This document shows positions 50,201-63,463 of a stretch of DNA of 64,000 bases, one piece after another. Numbering within the stretch: the first letter of the stretch is position 1; every line of letters starts with the position of its first letter. Made by a program: the position numbers and the translations under genes. The stretch covers positions 19,254,324-19,318,323 of the forward strand of contig CM039182.1 of the NCBI GenBank assembly GCA_008360975.2, in the 5' to 3' direction. Below the pieces are notes generated by a model. The model did not search any database and was not told the origin of the DNA. It was given only the letters and a program-made list of their open reading frames with translations. The stretch comes from Lichenostomus cassidix. Lineage: Eukaryota; Chordata; Aves; Passeriformes; Meliphagidae.

Positions 50201-52925
50201 ATATTTGGACGTGTTTTGGCTGCTGCAGTTCCCCTCTCATACAGTGTTTGAAATGAAAGAAATTTAAATGTGGGAAATCAATTAGAACCACATATTTCGG
50301 GGAAGAGATCTTTAACAGCAAAAACTTATTCACCTTCAGACTAAACACAGTCCTTGAATTCAGAAGGATTTCCTGAGCTGAGTTGAACTACCACTGGCTT
50401 CAGTAGAAGGAATGGATATGAAATTTTGCAAGCCCCTCCAGCCCCTGCCCATGTCCCCACCATCCATGGACTCGAGCTGATGAGCACCTGGGTGATGAGC
50501 TTATGGCCAGCCCATGCCTCCCTGCTGACCAAAGCTGCAATTCAGGGTTTGCTTTCCCTTGGCCAAGGGGTCTCTCCTCTACATGGATGACAATTTTCAC
50601 TGAAGTTATGCAAAAGATGGTACCTGTTGAGTTTTCATCACTGCTAAATTGTTGGGAAAAAATAGACTCTGAATTCATTAGACAAGAATGACAGGTGAAG
50701 AAAAGGAAAGGGATTCAGCTCCTTAAATATTGGTGTGTACTGTCTGGTGCCCTTGAGTACCCACAACACCCACACCAGATGACCCAGATGTGATGCAGCA
50801 CCTATTGGACTCCATTCCCTTTTGCACTTGCAGCTACAAGCCAAATGGGAATTTTCAATACTTTAGGTATTTAAAACAATGGCCTTTTTCTTCTATAGTC
50901 CATCAGATTTTTACTTTTTTTTTTTTTTTTTTTTTTTTTAATTGGAAAGATAACAGGACAGTCTATAATTTTTCTTTATCTTATTACAAAATTGTTTTAC
51001 ATTTCTGGATACATTTCTAGGTACCAAACACTGCTCTATCTAGGTTTTAGCCCACTTTGTCTTTTTTAGATGGGTACATTTCTATGGAGGACAACGACCA
51101 CTATTTTTTGTTCTTTAGTGCTCTAAAATGCAACATTATCAAATGAAAATCTGAGCTATCATTATCTGCCAGCTATCCCATCCACTGATTTAATTCAAGA
51201 TAAAAATAGCCAAATGGCTTTATGTATGATAAAAAGTGGAAAAGGCAGATTGCTTATAAGATAAAAAGAAGAAACTATGATAAGTCAATCATGAGCACAA
51301 GAGATGAGAGCTAATACGTATTGGTTTGATGAAGACTGACATGCCCATTACCAAAGTGGAACAATTTTTAGCAGTAAAAAGATTAAGCATGATGGTGTGA
51401 AATAAAAAATTGACTAGACTTTATATAACATGGAAGTTCAGAGGCTTCAAAAGGATTATTAAAATTTGCGGCAAAAGAAGCCTCCATGAGTAAAAAGGAT
51501 CAGAGAGATTATACTACCCCTTAATGTAAGAAAAAAAAATTACTAACTTATCTCTTCTACAGCAAAATACAGAGAAATTATTTATAAGTAAGAAAGAGTG
51601 AAAGAAAGACTGAAAAAGAATAGTCAGCTGCAAATTGCTGCAGAAGAAAATTACAAAAGTAAAAGTTAATTGCCAGGCAAACACAAACTTCAGCATTGCC
51701 AATTAGCAATCTAGAACTTGTGGAAGATTCTTTTAGCCACAGATATAACAAATAATAATTTTTTGGACATTATTTTCAGGAGTTGGTGATTTACTGTTGA
51801 TCATCTTATCAGAAGCTGGAAAAGGTATTATTTTATTCTAGTATCTTCATGAGCCTTTAATTTGCCTTATGTTGGATGCTGCAGTGAGCAGCAAGTTGTC
51901 TCTTCAGAGCATCACATGAGAGCTCAGAGGACAAATGACACAGTCCCTTCTGCACTGACACTGCACCCACAGGTTTCCACAGCTCTGTGGCTTTTGAGAG
52001 AGCTGGTGAGCCACACACAGGTAGGTGGAGGCAATATTAAGGGCTTAATTCAGCTTTAGAGATGCATCCCTGAATGTTTATAACTTCATTCTTTCCCATT
52101 CATACATTGAAGAAAACAGAGCTGGTCCAGCACATCAAACACCATGAGACTTATACCATACTGATGATTGATAGCACCCCAGGTTCAAATAATTTACTCT
52201 TCTATTCACATTTTATACTTACAATGAAGATTTGCTAAAGTGGATTTACAAGCCTTTTGGTCAAATATACAAGCGAAAAATCAGAATTGTAGGCTTTCCA
52301 TTTCAAATAATGAAATTTTAGCACATTTGTTTACTTTGCCCAATATTCTGTAGCATGCATCAATGTGGTACAGGCATTTCAAAATGCCCAAGAAACCCTC
52401 ACCTACATTAGGAAAGTACTATTCCATACAAAAACATCATTCTTTTCACATTTAATTTTTTTCCAAATATTTATGAGTTTTACACAAATGCTCAGAGTCT
52501 TTTAAAACATACTTATTGATAAACTAAAACAGCATAAAAAATACACTCCTTCCAGTGGGATAGTGATTTAAAAAAAAATAATGATGGTATAGGATGGAAT
52601 TAATCTGATTTAGCATCAAATTTACATTGAGCTAATCACATACAACTACCTTCAAGCCACAGCTAACAGATGTAGTTAGAGGAGGGCAGAGCTAGAGTCA
52701 GATCATCCTGACGCTGACATCTAACACAGAGCAAGGGAACCACATACTAGTTTTCTAAACGACTGCAGAAGGAGCATTTACAATAACAATATTTAACTGT
52801 CTAAATATAGGATTGATATCTCATCCACAGTGTCTACCAGCCTTTTTTTTTTTTTCCTGTTTGTTTGGATTAATTTTACCACTATTTGTTGCAGAATTGC
52901 TAATGCCTAAAGAGTAAATACTGAT
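47231..52925. other. Unannotated AT-rich noncoding sequence
   Basis: About 5.7 kb without a supportable gene. It contains T runs at 49017-49029 (13), 50915-50939 (25) and 52843-52855 (13). The stretch 50400-50690 is less AT-rich and yields several overlapping short frames on both strands, none recognised. No mobile element was identified. Confidence 0.5.
50915..50939 (-). repeat. T25 homopolymer
   Basis: Twenty-five consecutive T residues, equivalent to a poly(A) tail on the minus strand. The sequence that would be the body of a minus-strand retroposed copy (to the right) resembles nothing I know. Confidence 0.9.
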
Positions 52926-52931
52926 GGAATG
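52926..52931. repeat. Target-site duplication, left copy
   Basis: GGAATG directly precedes the TG that opens the solo LTR and is identical to 53194-53199. Six-base duplications are characteristic of alpha/beta-type (class II) retroviral integrases. Confidence 0.75.
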
Positions 52932-53193
52932 TGTGACCAGCACAGGTCTTTCTCGTGAGAACATTTTGCTGTGTTTTATAAACAAAGATAAAGTTTGGAT
53001 GTTTTTGCAAACAGGGTCTCAAGATTTGGGCAGTTCAGGCCTGGCCAATTAGGCCTAGGGGGAGGTTTTTGACTGACCAATCTGGGTGACCTGTGAAAAG
53101 TCTATATATATGGAAATCAAAATAATAAAGTCTCTTTTCCTTCTTGCCACTGAGAACTGGGTTCTTTACTCTGCTAGTGGCTCAACAGCGACA
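52932..53193 (+). mobile_element. Solo LTR of an endogenous retrovirus, 262 bp
   Basis: A complete compact LTR starting TGTGACCAGC and ending CAGCGACA, giving the TGT...ACA terminal inverted bases of retroviral LTRs. It is flanked on both sides by the identical hexamer GGAATG. Inside, in promoter order, are two CCAAT boxes (53045-53049 and 53077-53081), a TATATATA box (53103-53110) and AATAAA (53124-53129), followed by a 60-bp U5-like tail. No internal retroviral sequence is attached, so the provirus has been lost by LTR-LTR recombination. The 6-bp duplication suggests a class II (ERVK/alpharetrovirus-like) element. The family name is not known to me. The perfect duplication suggests moderate to young age. 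Neighbouring unique DNA on both sides shows no other element. Confidence 0.8.
53045..53129 (+). promoter_or_regulatory. LTR promoter and poly(A) signals
   Basis: CCAAT boxes at 53045-53049 and 53077-53081, TATATATA at 53103-53110 and AATAAA at 53124-53129 are in the order and spacing of a compact LTR promoter. AGGCCT occurs on both sides of the first CCAAT box (53037-53042 and 53051-53056). Predicted transcription is on the plus strand. Whether it is active is unknown. Confidence 0.6.
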
Positions 53194-53199
53194 GGAATG
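53194..53199. repeat. Target-site duplication, right copy
   Basis: GGAATG directly follows the terminal ACA of the solo LTR and is identical to 52926-52931. Confidence 0.75.
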
Positions 53200-56100
53200 A
53201 GTGTGAAAATTCCAGTTGTTCTAAACCCTGTGCTTGTCATAGATCATCAGGGCTTGACAGTTCCCATTTCTGTGGAAGTTTGCTACCCTCTCATGCCTAG
53301 GTCTATAAGTTAAAAATGTGACCTGAAAGATAGATAAAACTGCAGAGATATTGCCCTCTGGATTTCAGAGAGCACATAACTATTACCTGCAGCAAGAACT
53401 TTGTGTTTTGCTGAAATAGATGTTTAAACTATTTTTTGAATCATGGCACTCTGCAGATATTTTTAAAACTGGGATTTGCTTCAAATTATATCTGTTAGAA
53501 ACCAGTGAACAAAACCATAAAAGGACAAAAATAATGTTATGTATTTCCATAAGTAATAGTCCTTTCTATGAGATCAGTTTAATTGCTTTCAATGAAACTT
53601 CAGTCTATATTACTATTACCAAATAAAAAAAAACCTTCAAATTGGAAAACTACTGAGGAAAAAAATCAGTTACCAGAAGGGACACAGTTGTATCAACTGA
53701 AACTGTCCAACTGGTTTTTTAGCGGTCAAATTTTCAGTAAAGATGATACTTTGATTTGTGTGTGTGAGGTAATTGTCAGTCTGATGAAAGGGTTGCCTTA
53801 AGCATGTTCCTAAACCTGAAACGAGGCTGAAACAAGCAATAGGGAATACTTATGCAAAACACTGTATCCTTTCTCATTTTTCAAGCTTTTGGGTGAAATA
53901 ACGAATTTAATTGTGTGGGTTTTCTGTTTTTTTGAACACTCTCAGAGACAAGTGATGCCCAGCCATTCTGTAAACACCAGTTTTCCAGTGATTGCTCAGC
54001 AGCATGCTGCAGAGTGCTGCCACAACTAGCACAGTGGATGTGGTTTGGGATAGTTCTCATAAAAAAAAGCTTAAATTTATGAATGTAGTTCTTGAATACT
54101 AAAACTGAAGTTCACCTGTTTTCTCAGAAAGGGGTTTGAGTCCTGCTGAGTCCACTCCAAGCTGGGGTTCACCTCCTCTCCCAGACAGAGATGCACCCAC
54201 TCAGAGGATTGTTCCAGCCCAATGAGGCAAGAACAGCCACATGCATAGTATGTTAATTGTAAGTAAAGACGAAATATTTTCTATTTGAACAAGCAAAAAG
54301 AATTTTTCAGAAGGGTCTGAGAGATTAGGGCTCATCGAGACAAGACCTGGACATTGGTTCTCACAGCATGTATTATTGCCTGACATTCCCTACTGTGCAA
54401 TACCAATAGGGTAATGCTAAAACTCTCTCTATTTTGAGGTAGGTATGCTCTAAGCAGACCTCAGGAGAAGTACATAAAATTGTATTTCCTTACATAGTGT
54501 ATGTCCAACTTCCATTGTTCCTAAGTCAGACATTTTGATTCAGACTGGAGAGGTGAGGTGGTGTGTAACACATCAAGCACACATTTCTTTTTCTGTAATT
54601 TATTACTTTAAGAAATAACAGAGTAGATCTTAGCCAAAGAGCAGTGGCTGACCTGCATTTCCTGAGTAATATTTTTTTAATTATTATTTTGTTCACAATA
54701 ATTTTTTTAATAACTGTAGAAACAAAAATATCAATTCAAATGGATCCATTTAATGGAAGAAAATATCAGCTCTAATTAATTTTTGTTGACATTTCCTGTC
54801 ATTTAGGCAACATACATTAATATTTGGTAGTAATATATTCAAAAAATAACCTTTATCTCTTTCTTTCTCCTCTATTTTCAGAAAGGCAAAAAGCTTTGAT
54901 TTTTCTCTTTACTTGTTACAGAGATGAGGGTATAAAACCTGTATCATAGTCTAATATCAATACGTGAAAATTCAGCTACCACAAGCATCTTCCTTAGATG
55001 GTGAGATGTTACAGTTCTTCATGCCTTCCTGTGGTGCCTGTGACTAATCTAATGCAATAGTGAGCATTAAAAATAGACAAGAAAGCTGAAACTTGGTAAG
55101 TATAGGAAACTTGTTTCATTAAGCCACCTTGGCTTTCTCTTTTTCTCCTACATAGCTGATGCTATTTTTGGAAAAGTACTGGTAGTGTAAGCTCAAGATA
55201 CAAGCAATTATAACACGGCATGGTATTAAGAATTATTACTTCCTATCATGAAGAAAAGGTAATTCTTAGTGTCATAATGGTTGAAACTTATCTGCAGTTC
55301 ACTGAGCCAATAAGAACACTCACAGGCGCCTCTCTGCATGAGGAAAAAAATCAACAAAAGTAACTTTTAACAGCAGCAGCCTTGAGATCAATCCACACAT
55401 TGACTTTGTGTCATGATCTGAAGATTGAAGAGACAGAAACATTGTGCCACTGAGTCATGTTCCTGGATGCTCTGAACACCTGAGGACCAGGATATCATCT
55501 AACCTGGAAAGATGAGGGATGTTCCTGTTGTGTCACTTCTGGCTCTGCGAGGAGAAGGATGCACACCCAGTGATCCTGTCTGGCTCACTTGGGTTGCTGC
55601 TGTTGGGCAGGATTTGGATACCAAAGGGAACAGGTCAGACCTCTCTCTGCTACCCAGGCAGATTCAAGCAGGAAGGTGGAGAGCTAAGCTGGCACGACAG
55701 CTAGCATGACAGTGAAGGCAAAGAATGGGGTTTACGCTTTTATTTCTTATCCAGTGGCTCACTCTACAATAAAACAAACCTGTACTATCCATATCAAGGC
55801 AGACGAGGAAAGAAATGAAGTGTTTCCAAGAATTTTATCTTTTGACTCTGAAATGTCTGGGAAAATCTTGGGGCAAGCTTCCTCTGAAGGCTGTAGAAGC
55901 TCCCACATTAAACTTCAGGGAACTTCTCTGGGGGACAAGGATGTATGTAAACTATTTGAGATTTGGCCAATGTTACATCTTTAACTGCAAAGAGCAGAAA
56001 TGAGAATTCATTTCTTTATAAATGAACAGAACGGAAATCAAAAGCCTCTTCACTGCCCACTAAAAAGATGACTAATTTTTATTAACAGCAGCAGTGATGT

Positions 56101-56755
56101 AGGGGTTTCAGCAATAGATTTTGGGAAGAAAAGAAGAAATTGTATCTTGGGGAAGACAGACTATAAATGCATTAACTCTTTTTTTTCCCCAAATGCTTTC
56201 ATCACACATGAGCAATAAGAGGAGTCAGCTTTCTCGCCAGTAGAGCATATGGCATCACTATTTTAATGTGAACAATTTAACAGTTTTATCCAGGCAGATC
56301 ACTGACTCTGGAACAGGTCAGTAGATACATGGGGGGACTTTTACCACACCCTACCTATACACAGATTAAAGCACAACAAATGTCAATTCAAACACCATGG
56401 TGCATCATGGACTGACACACTACTGCGAGGGTTATATTGAGGAAGAGGCTGTTGGGAAAGATCAGAGTTGCAGAAAATACTGATCAAAAGCAAATGGGAA
56501 AGATAAAAATAGCATGTGAACTACATTAGCACAAAAGATCTAGACAACAAAACCTTAGACAGAGAGATGTTACAGTTTGGCACAGCTTCCAAATGTAACA
56601 GTTTCAGTAAACATATGCCACAAGTCACTTACAATTTTGTCTTGATTTCTATGATAGCTTGCATTTGTCCAGAATTTCTAGGACATCTCAAAAGCTTTTC
56701 TCAAACAGAACAACTATGCGATAGATTAAACTAAATTCCTGCTTGGAATGGGGAC
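53200..56755. other. Unannotated AT-rich noncoding sequence
   Basis: About 3.6 kb with no supportable gene. A 75-codon frame starting at 53086 begins inside the LTR and reads out of it, which has no significance I can defend. Overlapping frames at 55512-56003 (up to 92 codons) are unrecognised. Confidence 0.5.
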
Positions 56756-56811
56756 TTTTCTTCTTTTTTCTTTTTTTTTTCTTTTTTTTTCTTTTTTTTT
56801 TCCCTTTCAGA
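56756..56811. repeat. Pyrimidine tract, (CT9-10)n
   Basis: A T-dominated tract with single C residues spaced about every 10-11 bases, ending in CCCTTTCAG. On the minus strand it gives an artefactual lysine-rich frame (56688-56915). The end of the tract formally resembles a polypyrimidine tract plus AG acceptor, but no exon is recognisable after it. Confidence 0.85.
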
Positions 56812-59564
56812 AAAGCCAAATTTAAAGTCCCAATATGAACATAACAGGAGAATAGAGACAGGGAGAGGCAGAAGGCAACATCTCTTGGATAGTGATGTTT
56901 TAGGAAGAAACTCACAAATTAGATTTAAAATCTCCTCAGCACCTCTACTGCACCCATCAGCCTGTTCTCTCAGCTCTTTCTAAACTATCATTATTTCCCT
57001 TTTTCCAGATAGAGAAACAGGCCAGAAATGAAGCAACATTCATAGACCAAGTCAAGTGGTAAGTAGTGGCAAGAGGTACTATTACTAATACAAAGATGTT
57101 AAATTCAGTCATTACTGCAACACTTTTACAAATTATTTGATTTTTTTACAAGTAAACAAGGAATAGTTTACATCTTTATTAAGGTGTTTATCTTACCTAT
57201 TTTGTTGTTGTGGAAAAGCCACTTCCTAGCCCAAAAGGAACAAAAACAGAAGGATTTTTTTAATATTTATATCTACCACATCACTAGCTATTCTTATCAG
57301 CAGCAATTTTTTTAGACTAGTGCAAAACATGAAGTCTTCAATGTGACACGTTAGGAAAGAACATTTCAGCAATTGCACCTTGAATTTTGATTCAAAAATT
57401 TGCTTGGCTCCTACAGGCATCGGCTGGCCTTTAGCAATTTGAATGCAAGCTTCAAATTAAAAACAAAATTCTGAAGATTTCCCTCCCTGTGATGTAGCTA
57501 CATCATATAACATGAGGATGAGTTTTCTGAACATCACTGTAATTTACAAGTTCAATATTAACATGCAATTGCTGACAAGCACTGCTGTGCATATGCCCTT
57601 AATAAATGGAAAAGTGCTAATGACCTGTGGCAATCTATCAAAGAAGTGGTGGATGAGAGACAGCCCAGAACTCCTACATTTTGTTTCAAAGTCTGTAGCT
57701 CTCTCACAGCATGAAGCAGCTCTGCTATGCTTTACTGGTGTTACATTAAATAATGGAAGCGATGAAAAACTCTTAGGAAATTATCCCACACTGCTAAATA
57801 TAACACTTAGAAAATAAAGCACCACTCCCAAATCAGGCAGCAACGAATCCAGTGAGAAAAAGTGCTTTTGAATGGAGCTTTGACTGTGCAGTTTCAAGGA
57901 AACATAAAAGTATCAGAAAGGCTGTATAATGAAGTGTTTCCATTTTAAATTTTGTCAAATCAAATTAATTGGTCTTTTTTGCCTTAGAAGTATTGTACCT
58001 TGCTGCTTCTTTTCTTTTTAAAACTGTTTAAATAATTCATTTATTTTTCTTTTTTCCTACTCTCCATTCCCCATATAGTTATATTTTCTTGTACCAATCT
58101 CTTATGCCTTATTGTCAGAAACTTCAGTCACCTGCTCGTGAGAGTTTAGTCAACTGAAAGCCTATTAGTTAAACATATATTTTTACAGCAAGTCTGTACC
58201 CTAAACCAAACAATAGTTAAAAGAACAGTGGGATATCACTTGATACATAAGGATTACCTGTACGGCAAATAACATTTAGGAAAGAAATAAAAGTAGTTCT
58301 AGGAAGTGTTCCCAGGCAACAAATCCCCAGTAGCAGTAAATGCAAATTTAAAAAAATTGGTGAAATCCATCTTTTGAAATCTGGCATGTCCCACATCCCT
58401 GGCCTTCATTCTCATATTTTCAGTCACTGAAGATAGAATAGAACCCCCCAAATCACACAACCCTCATTAACACTAAAACAGCTGGACTCTGAATTAGGAG
58501 ATATGCTAAAATTTTTGGAATGCAACAGCGTGGGAACACTGAAGAAAAACAGTTTGAAGTTGTAGGTAATCAAGAAAAACCGGATAATCTGGAAAAAAAG
58601 TCTGCTACACTTTCAATCTAGGAGACAAACACACATGTTTCAGCTGTGGGAGGATTCAGGAAGATGAAAATTTGTTTTGTTGGAAATTCACTACAGGTGT
58701 TCTGCTCTACTGCACTTGTAATTGCATCTTCTCTCCCTTGGCTGCCCAACGCTCAGGTGATGTCCTTGGCACCCAATCCTCCCTCCTGGCTGCACTTGCT
58801 GCTTTCTTGCTCTCCTAAGCAAAGAGGTGGTGGCTGCTCCACAGAAAAGGGAGAACTGGGCAGCTCTGAGAGGGAGCCTGGAGCCAGCAGCAGAATAATG
58901 ATGAAAGACTGGGAGTGAGCTACTGAATTATGCAGTTTTATGAGCATGCTGTGGACATGTCAGCATGCCTGAATCTCTCAGGAATAGATATCCCTGATAT
59001 TTAACTCCACTTGGATCAGTTAAGAACTGCATTGTGACAGGACAGAGGTACCTCACTCAAACAAAGTGTAAGGATCTGTTTTTCACCTGAGCATTGGACA
59101 CAGCCCAGCCACAGCAGCTCCTTCTGTGTAACACAGCACTGGTTGCTGTTAATTTTCTGTCATGGTATTTTGCTCCTGAAATCACCCAGCTGGCAAAGAT
59201 AACAATCTAAATAATATTTGAACAGAATCTACAAACTGTAGAGATTGTTAAAGGGACATTTTAAATTATACCTGTAGTAGGGATGCAAAGAAATCTATGA
59301 AACCATTGGCTTTGGATTATATCTGAAATAAAACTCTACTCTCAGGAGGAATCTGATTCTTACTTCCTAATCTTGTAGGACATTTTAAAGGAGATTTAAT
59401 GTACAAAAAAATACAATGAATAAATAAAAAATTCCTATTTTAATGTTCCTTCTTGACTCATGTGCTTAATAAAGTCAAGAAGAAAAAATAAAATAACATT
59501 ACCTATGTATTGAAACCATCGAATGACTGTGTATAAAAAATCTACCAATCTTATTTGGCAACAC
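56812..59564. other. Unannotated AT-rich noncoding sequence
   Basis: No gene is supported in about 2.8 kb. Frames of 101 codons (57512-57817) and 90 codons (58646-58918) on the plus strand are unrecognised. No mobile element was identified. Confidence 0.5.
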
Positions 59565-59655
59565 TTATTTTTTATTTATTTCCTTCATTGTTTGTTAGTT
59601 TTGTTTATTTGGCTGGTTGGTTTTAGCTTGGGTTTTTGTTTGTTTTTAATTTTTC
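59565..59655. repeat. T/G-rich low-complexity stretch
   Basis: Composed mostly of TTTATTT, TTTGTT and GGTTGG words without a fixed period. It is low-complexity sequence with no recognised origin. Confidence 0.7.
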
Positions 59656-61862
59656 ATCCTGATGAATAGGACTGATTTACTCAGAACTGATTTCATAACA
59701 AGAGAAGGACACACAGGGCAGGCAGTCCCTAAGAAAGCTTTTTTAACACTACTACTGTGCCAAACTGCAAGATGGCATCAGTGTGTAGATAAATGGCCCC
59801 TGGGGACAAGGGTGCAAACTCCTTTTAATTTGTCACCCACAACAGATTTGAATTCAAGCTGGTACCTGAGCATACTGAGCTGGGAGAGCTCCTCATATGC
59901 AATTCTGCCCCACTCTCCTCAGAGCAGCTAATTTCAGCCCTATCAGTGAGGTCTTGCTTTTAAGCCTCAGTTGTGCCTGCAATAACTCCTAACTGCTCTA
60001 AAGCTTTCTGCTGCATATCTCCAGCCCTTTCTCGTGACATTTTCCTCACATCCTTTCATGTAAGATTCCCTGGTATAAGGAAATGGTTGAATAAACATTT
60101 CGCTGTGAAATGAGTGGGAGAGTAAGCAGCCAAAGTGGGAAATGAAAAATGAACTGAGCCATCAACATTCACACAAAACTTACTCAGGGAGAATCACATC
60201 ACCAGTCTGCTCTACTACTCCTGTGTTAGCTGTCACTTACCAGGTAGCAGTTACATTAAGATGGTTCTCTCCTCAGAGTAGAAATTATCTGCTAATGTCT
60301 TAATGAAATACACTTTGAATATCCCTGTGCAGACTCAAAATATAATCAGCAATAGCTACACTAATACACTGGCTCCAATGTAAACATATAGGAACTATCC
60401 AAGCAGTGCATTTCAGTGCAATACTTTCACCATCACTAGACTTACTGGCTTCTTTTGCTTATTTTAAACTTTTTGGGCTAGGTCACAAGTTTTTTGCTGG
60501 GGTTGACAAAGACAGAAAGTCTTAATTTGCTCACAGAATCTAGTGGAACTGTTAATGTGTTTTAAACAAGCAAGTAAAATAATTTCTTTGCAAATGTATC
60601 CTACTCCTCTTTTCTTATGGGAGTGAAGACAGACATAAACCCACAGGATGAGAGAGTGACAAAGAATGCACATTCAAACACAGCTGTGTCTGTTCATAAT
60701 TTTGTTCATATTTAAACACAATTTAAATGGCATGCATTATGTATTTTTAAGGAAATATTTTCCCTACAGATGCAAAATTCTGCAATCCCAAGAAGCTCAG
60801 CACAGCTGCACATAGCTCAAGCTAGTACAAATTTCAGATGAAGCTCTTTATACAGAATGCAGCCCCATTAAGCAAACTCACTAGAGAACAGCCCTCAAAG
60901 TTATTCATTATACATTAGGTGGTGTATACTAGGAAAATAAAACAGGTTTTATTATTTAATGTCTACTTAGTGTTTAAAAATGCATGCTCCATGTTTGGAC
61001 AGTTAAAATGGCACTCAGGTTCCATGCACTAAGTGACATGCAGTACTTTTGGTGACTGTCAAAGTCAAAACACAAAAGAAATGTTGCTTGGCAGTTGTTG
61101 GTGTTTAGCAGAGCCTTGAGAGCTTCATTAGGGTTGACAGCTGCTGATAAATTTAGTCTCTAGCTCAGTAAAGTATATTTAAGATACTGGAAGTATTGCA
61201 ACACAATAAATTTTCACAAGTTACTAATATCACCAGCATGACCTTAGGTTTTCAGCAAGTCATAGAGAACTACATTGCACTGCCTTAATGAATTTGATGG
61301 CATTTTATTGTTTCCTGTTCATTCTTGTAGCTTTAAATTGATGGTGAAAAGCAGAGCATCTAATGCGAGACTTCTGCGGTTTGAATAATCCAGTATAGAG
61401 TACAAAATATGACCAGCTGCCAAAGTAATTCACTGATTATCTTGGAAGATCACTGATTAGTAAGACAGGTAAGAAGCTACAGCTTCAGTGGAAGGGTTGT
61501 CAGAATCGAAGATTATTAGATTATAATTCGAAACATTTCAGGCACACAGAATAAACTGCACATTCTGTCAGAAATCTCATTACATGAGTGCTGATATGTC
61601 ACTGTATCTGCTGAATGATGAATTTATTCTCAACTGAAGGAGCAGCTGACTCAGCACAACCACTCCTGCAATCCACAATCTCTATAACAGTGCGAATGTT
61701 TTAGAGGTGTTTGACACCTCTGATGCTCGACACCTGTAATTTTCACGGTTTGTAGCAGTTAATATGTTGTTCTTCCAGCTTTTAACTTTTATTGCTTCCA
61801 AGATACTCAATCCCAAAGCTTGCCAGCTTCCTATTTGCAGTTGAAGTCACATATTGCATCTA

Positions 61863-61898
61863 AATCTCTCTCCATTAGAAGAGAGAATCTCTCTCCAT
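61863..61898. repeat. Duplicated 13-mer, CT-rich
   Basis: AATCTCTCTCCAT occurs at 61863-61875 and 61886-61898, separated by a GAGAGA-containing spacer that can pair with either copy. It leads into a (CT)n patch up to 61910. Confidence 0.8.
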
Positions 61899-62100
61899 CT
61901 CTCTCTCTTTAATACCTTTGTAGAATCTAAGTTGTGTCTTGTTTTCAAACCACATTTTGCTGTCATAAGTACATGCATCTAATGCTAAGTTCAATGGCAT
62001 TGGTATTTATCTTAAAGTCATCAATGAGAACAGGAACTTGAGAGTTTTTTAACTGTAAGGTTGTTTTCATTAATATAACAGTTCACAGGTCGGAAATGAA

Positions 62101-62170
62101 AATATCTATTTACTGCAATTTGATTGCAGTATCAATTAAATAGATGCAATATCTATTTACTGTAATTTGA
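62101..62170. repeat. Duplicated 23-mer, period 47
   Basis: The 23 bases at 62101-62123 (starting AATATCTATTTACTG) recur at 62148-62170 with a single C/T difference. The bases between them also contain inverted words (CTATTTA against TAAATAG, TGCAAT against ATTGCA), so the unit can fold. This looks like a small local duplication. Confidence 0.85.
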
Positions 62171-63463
62171 AACCAGACATTTATGTACCGAATATTGTTT
62201 GAACTAATCAACCTAAGAGGCTAATTGTTCTAAGACAGTAACAGAAGCCTCTTCTTTCAGGGAAGCAGTTTCTAACAAATGTCAACACTGTATTTTTATA
62301 GTTTTGATAGAAAAGTTGAGTTGGAAAAGTAATCTGAACTAAAATATAGTTAAATTTACCAAACATCTTTAAATTTTAAAACCCCAAGGAAGCTGGGTAT
62401 CATTATATAGTATGGAATACAAAGACAATATTGATTACTTGAGAATGCCATTTATAATTATAATACCTGATGCTATTGAGATAGCCCAATTTATTAAGCT
62501 TAACTACAGCACCACTGTAATATACAAATCTTGAAAGAGAAACTCAAAATCTTCCAAGTTGATGCTTCACTTAGAAGCTTGGGAAGGAAAGGACAGAAAC
62601 AAAGAAACCACAGGGGAAAAACCCAAACATTCAGAGAATGACAAAGAACAGAGCAAACCTTAGAGTTGTGTCCAGTTCTACTTTTGCACACTATCTATAA
62701 AACACCATCTTGTATAACTTTACTGCATGTAAAGCTTCCCATTTCACCACACACACCCCCAGCTCCAATCCCACCCTGATTCCCTTTGATTACACTGTTC
62801 TTGTTGGAATGAAAAAACCCAAGGATTTAAATAACTGAAATGCAGGCTCTCTCAGCTAGAACTTGTAGATAAATTCAAAGTACTATTGCTAAAATTTCAT
62901 CCCCATGACGTTTGATTGCCCTATTATCATGGTATGTGCTTCAGAAAGCTGATGCAGAGCAGCAGAAATCACTTTATTTAAAAACAGTACAAAGCACTGA
63001 ACAGTGTGAGAGTTAGTAGATTGACACATAGAATCAGAGTGAATGTGACAGCTCTCCATTGCAAGTTCAGATATCCCAGAGGGTAAATTAAAGGTTTTTC
63101 TATACCAAAGAATAAACCTCAGAAAATACTTTGGCTGTCATTGAGCTTAATATTAGGCTATGGAAAAGCTGAGCAAGATCTGTGACAGAAAGGTTTTGTG
63201 AGGCTTTTGCTTGTTTACTAAACACCATGGTTTATACTTTACCTATATTTTTCACATCGAATCCAGAATTTGAATTGAACTGCAGCTTTCAGTGAGCTTT
63301 GAAAAATTACAACAAACGCTTGTTTTTCTACTACATTTTTGCTTGAAGCCTAAATTTGAGACATTGTTGAGAAAGGTAATTAGGCATTTTTAAATTTTAT
63401 TTTGGGAGTTGTTTTGGGAAGTAAAAAGAATTTAGTAGCTTCTGATTATGTTGCCCATTCATC

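Noticed and set aside
56688..56915. 75-codon lysine-rich minus-strand frame
   Set aside because: It is produced by the pyrimidine tract and has no biological meaning.
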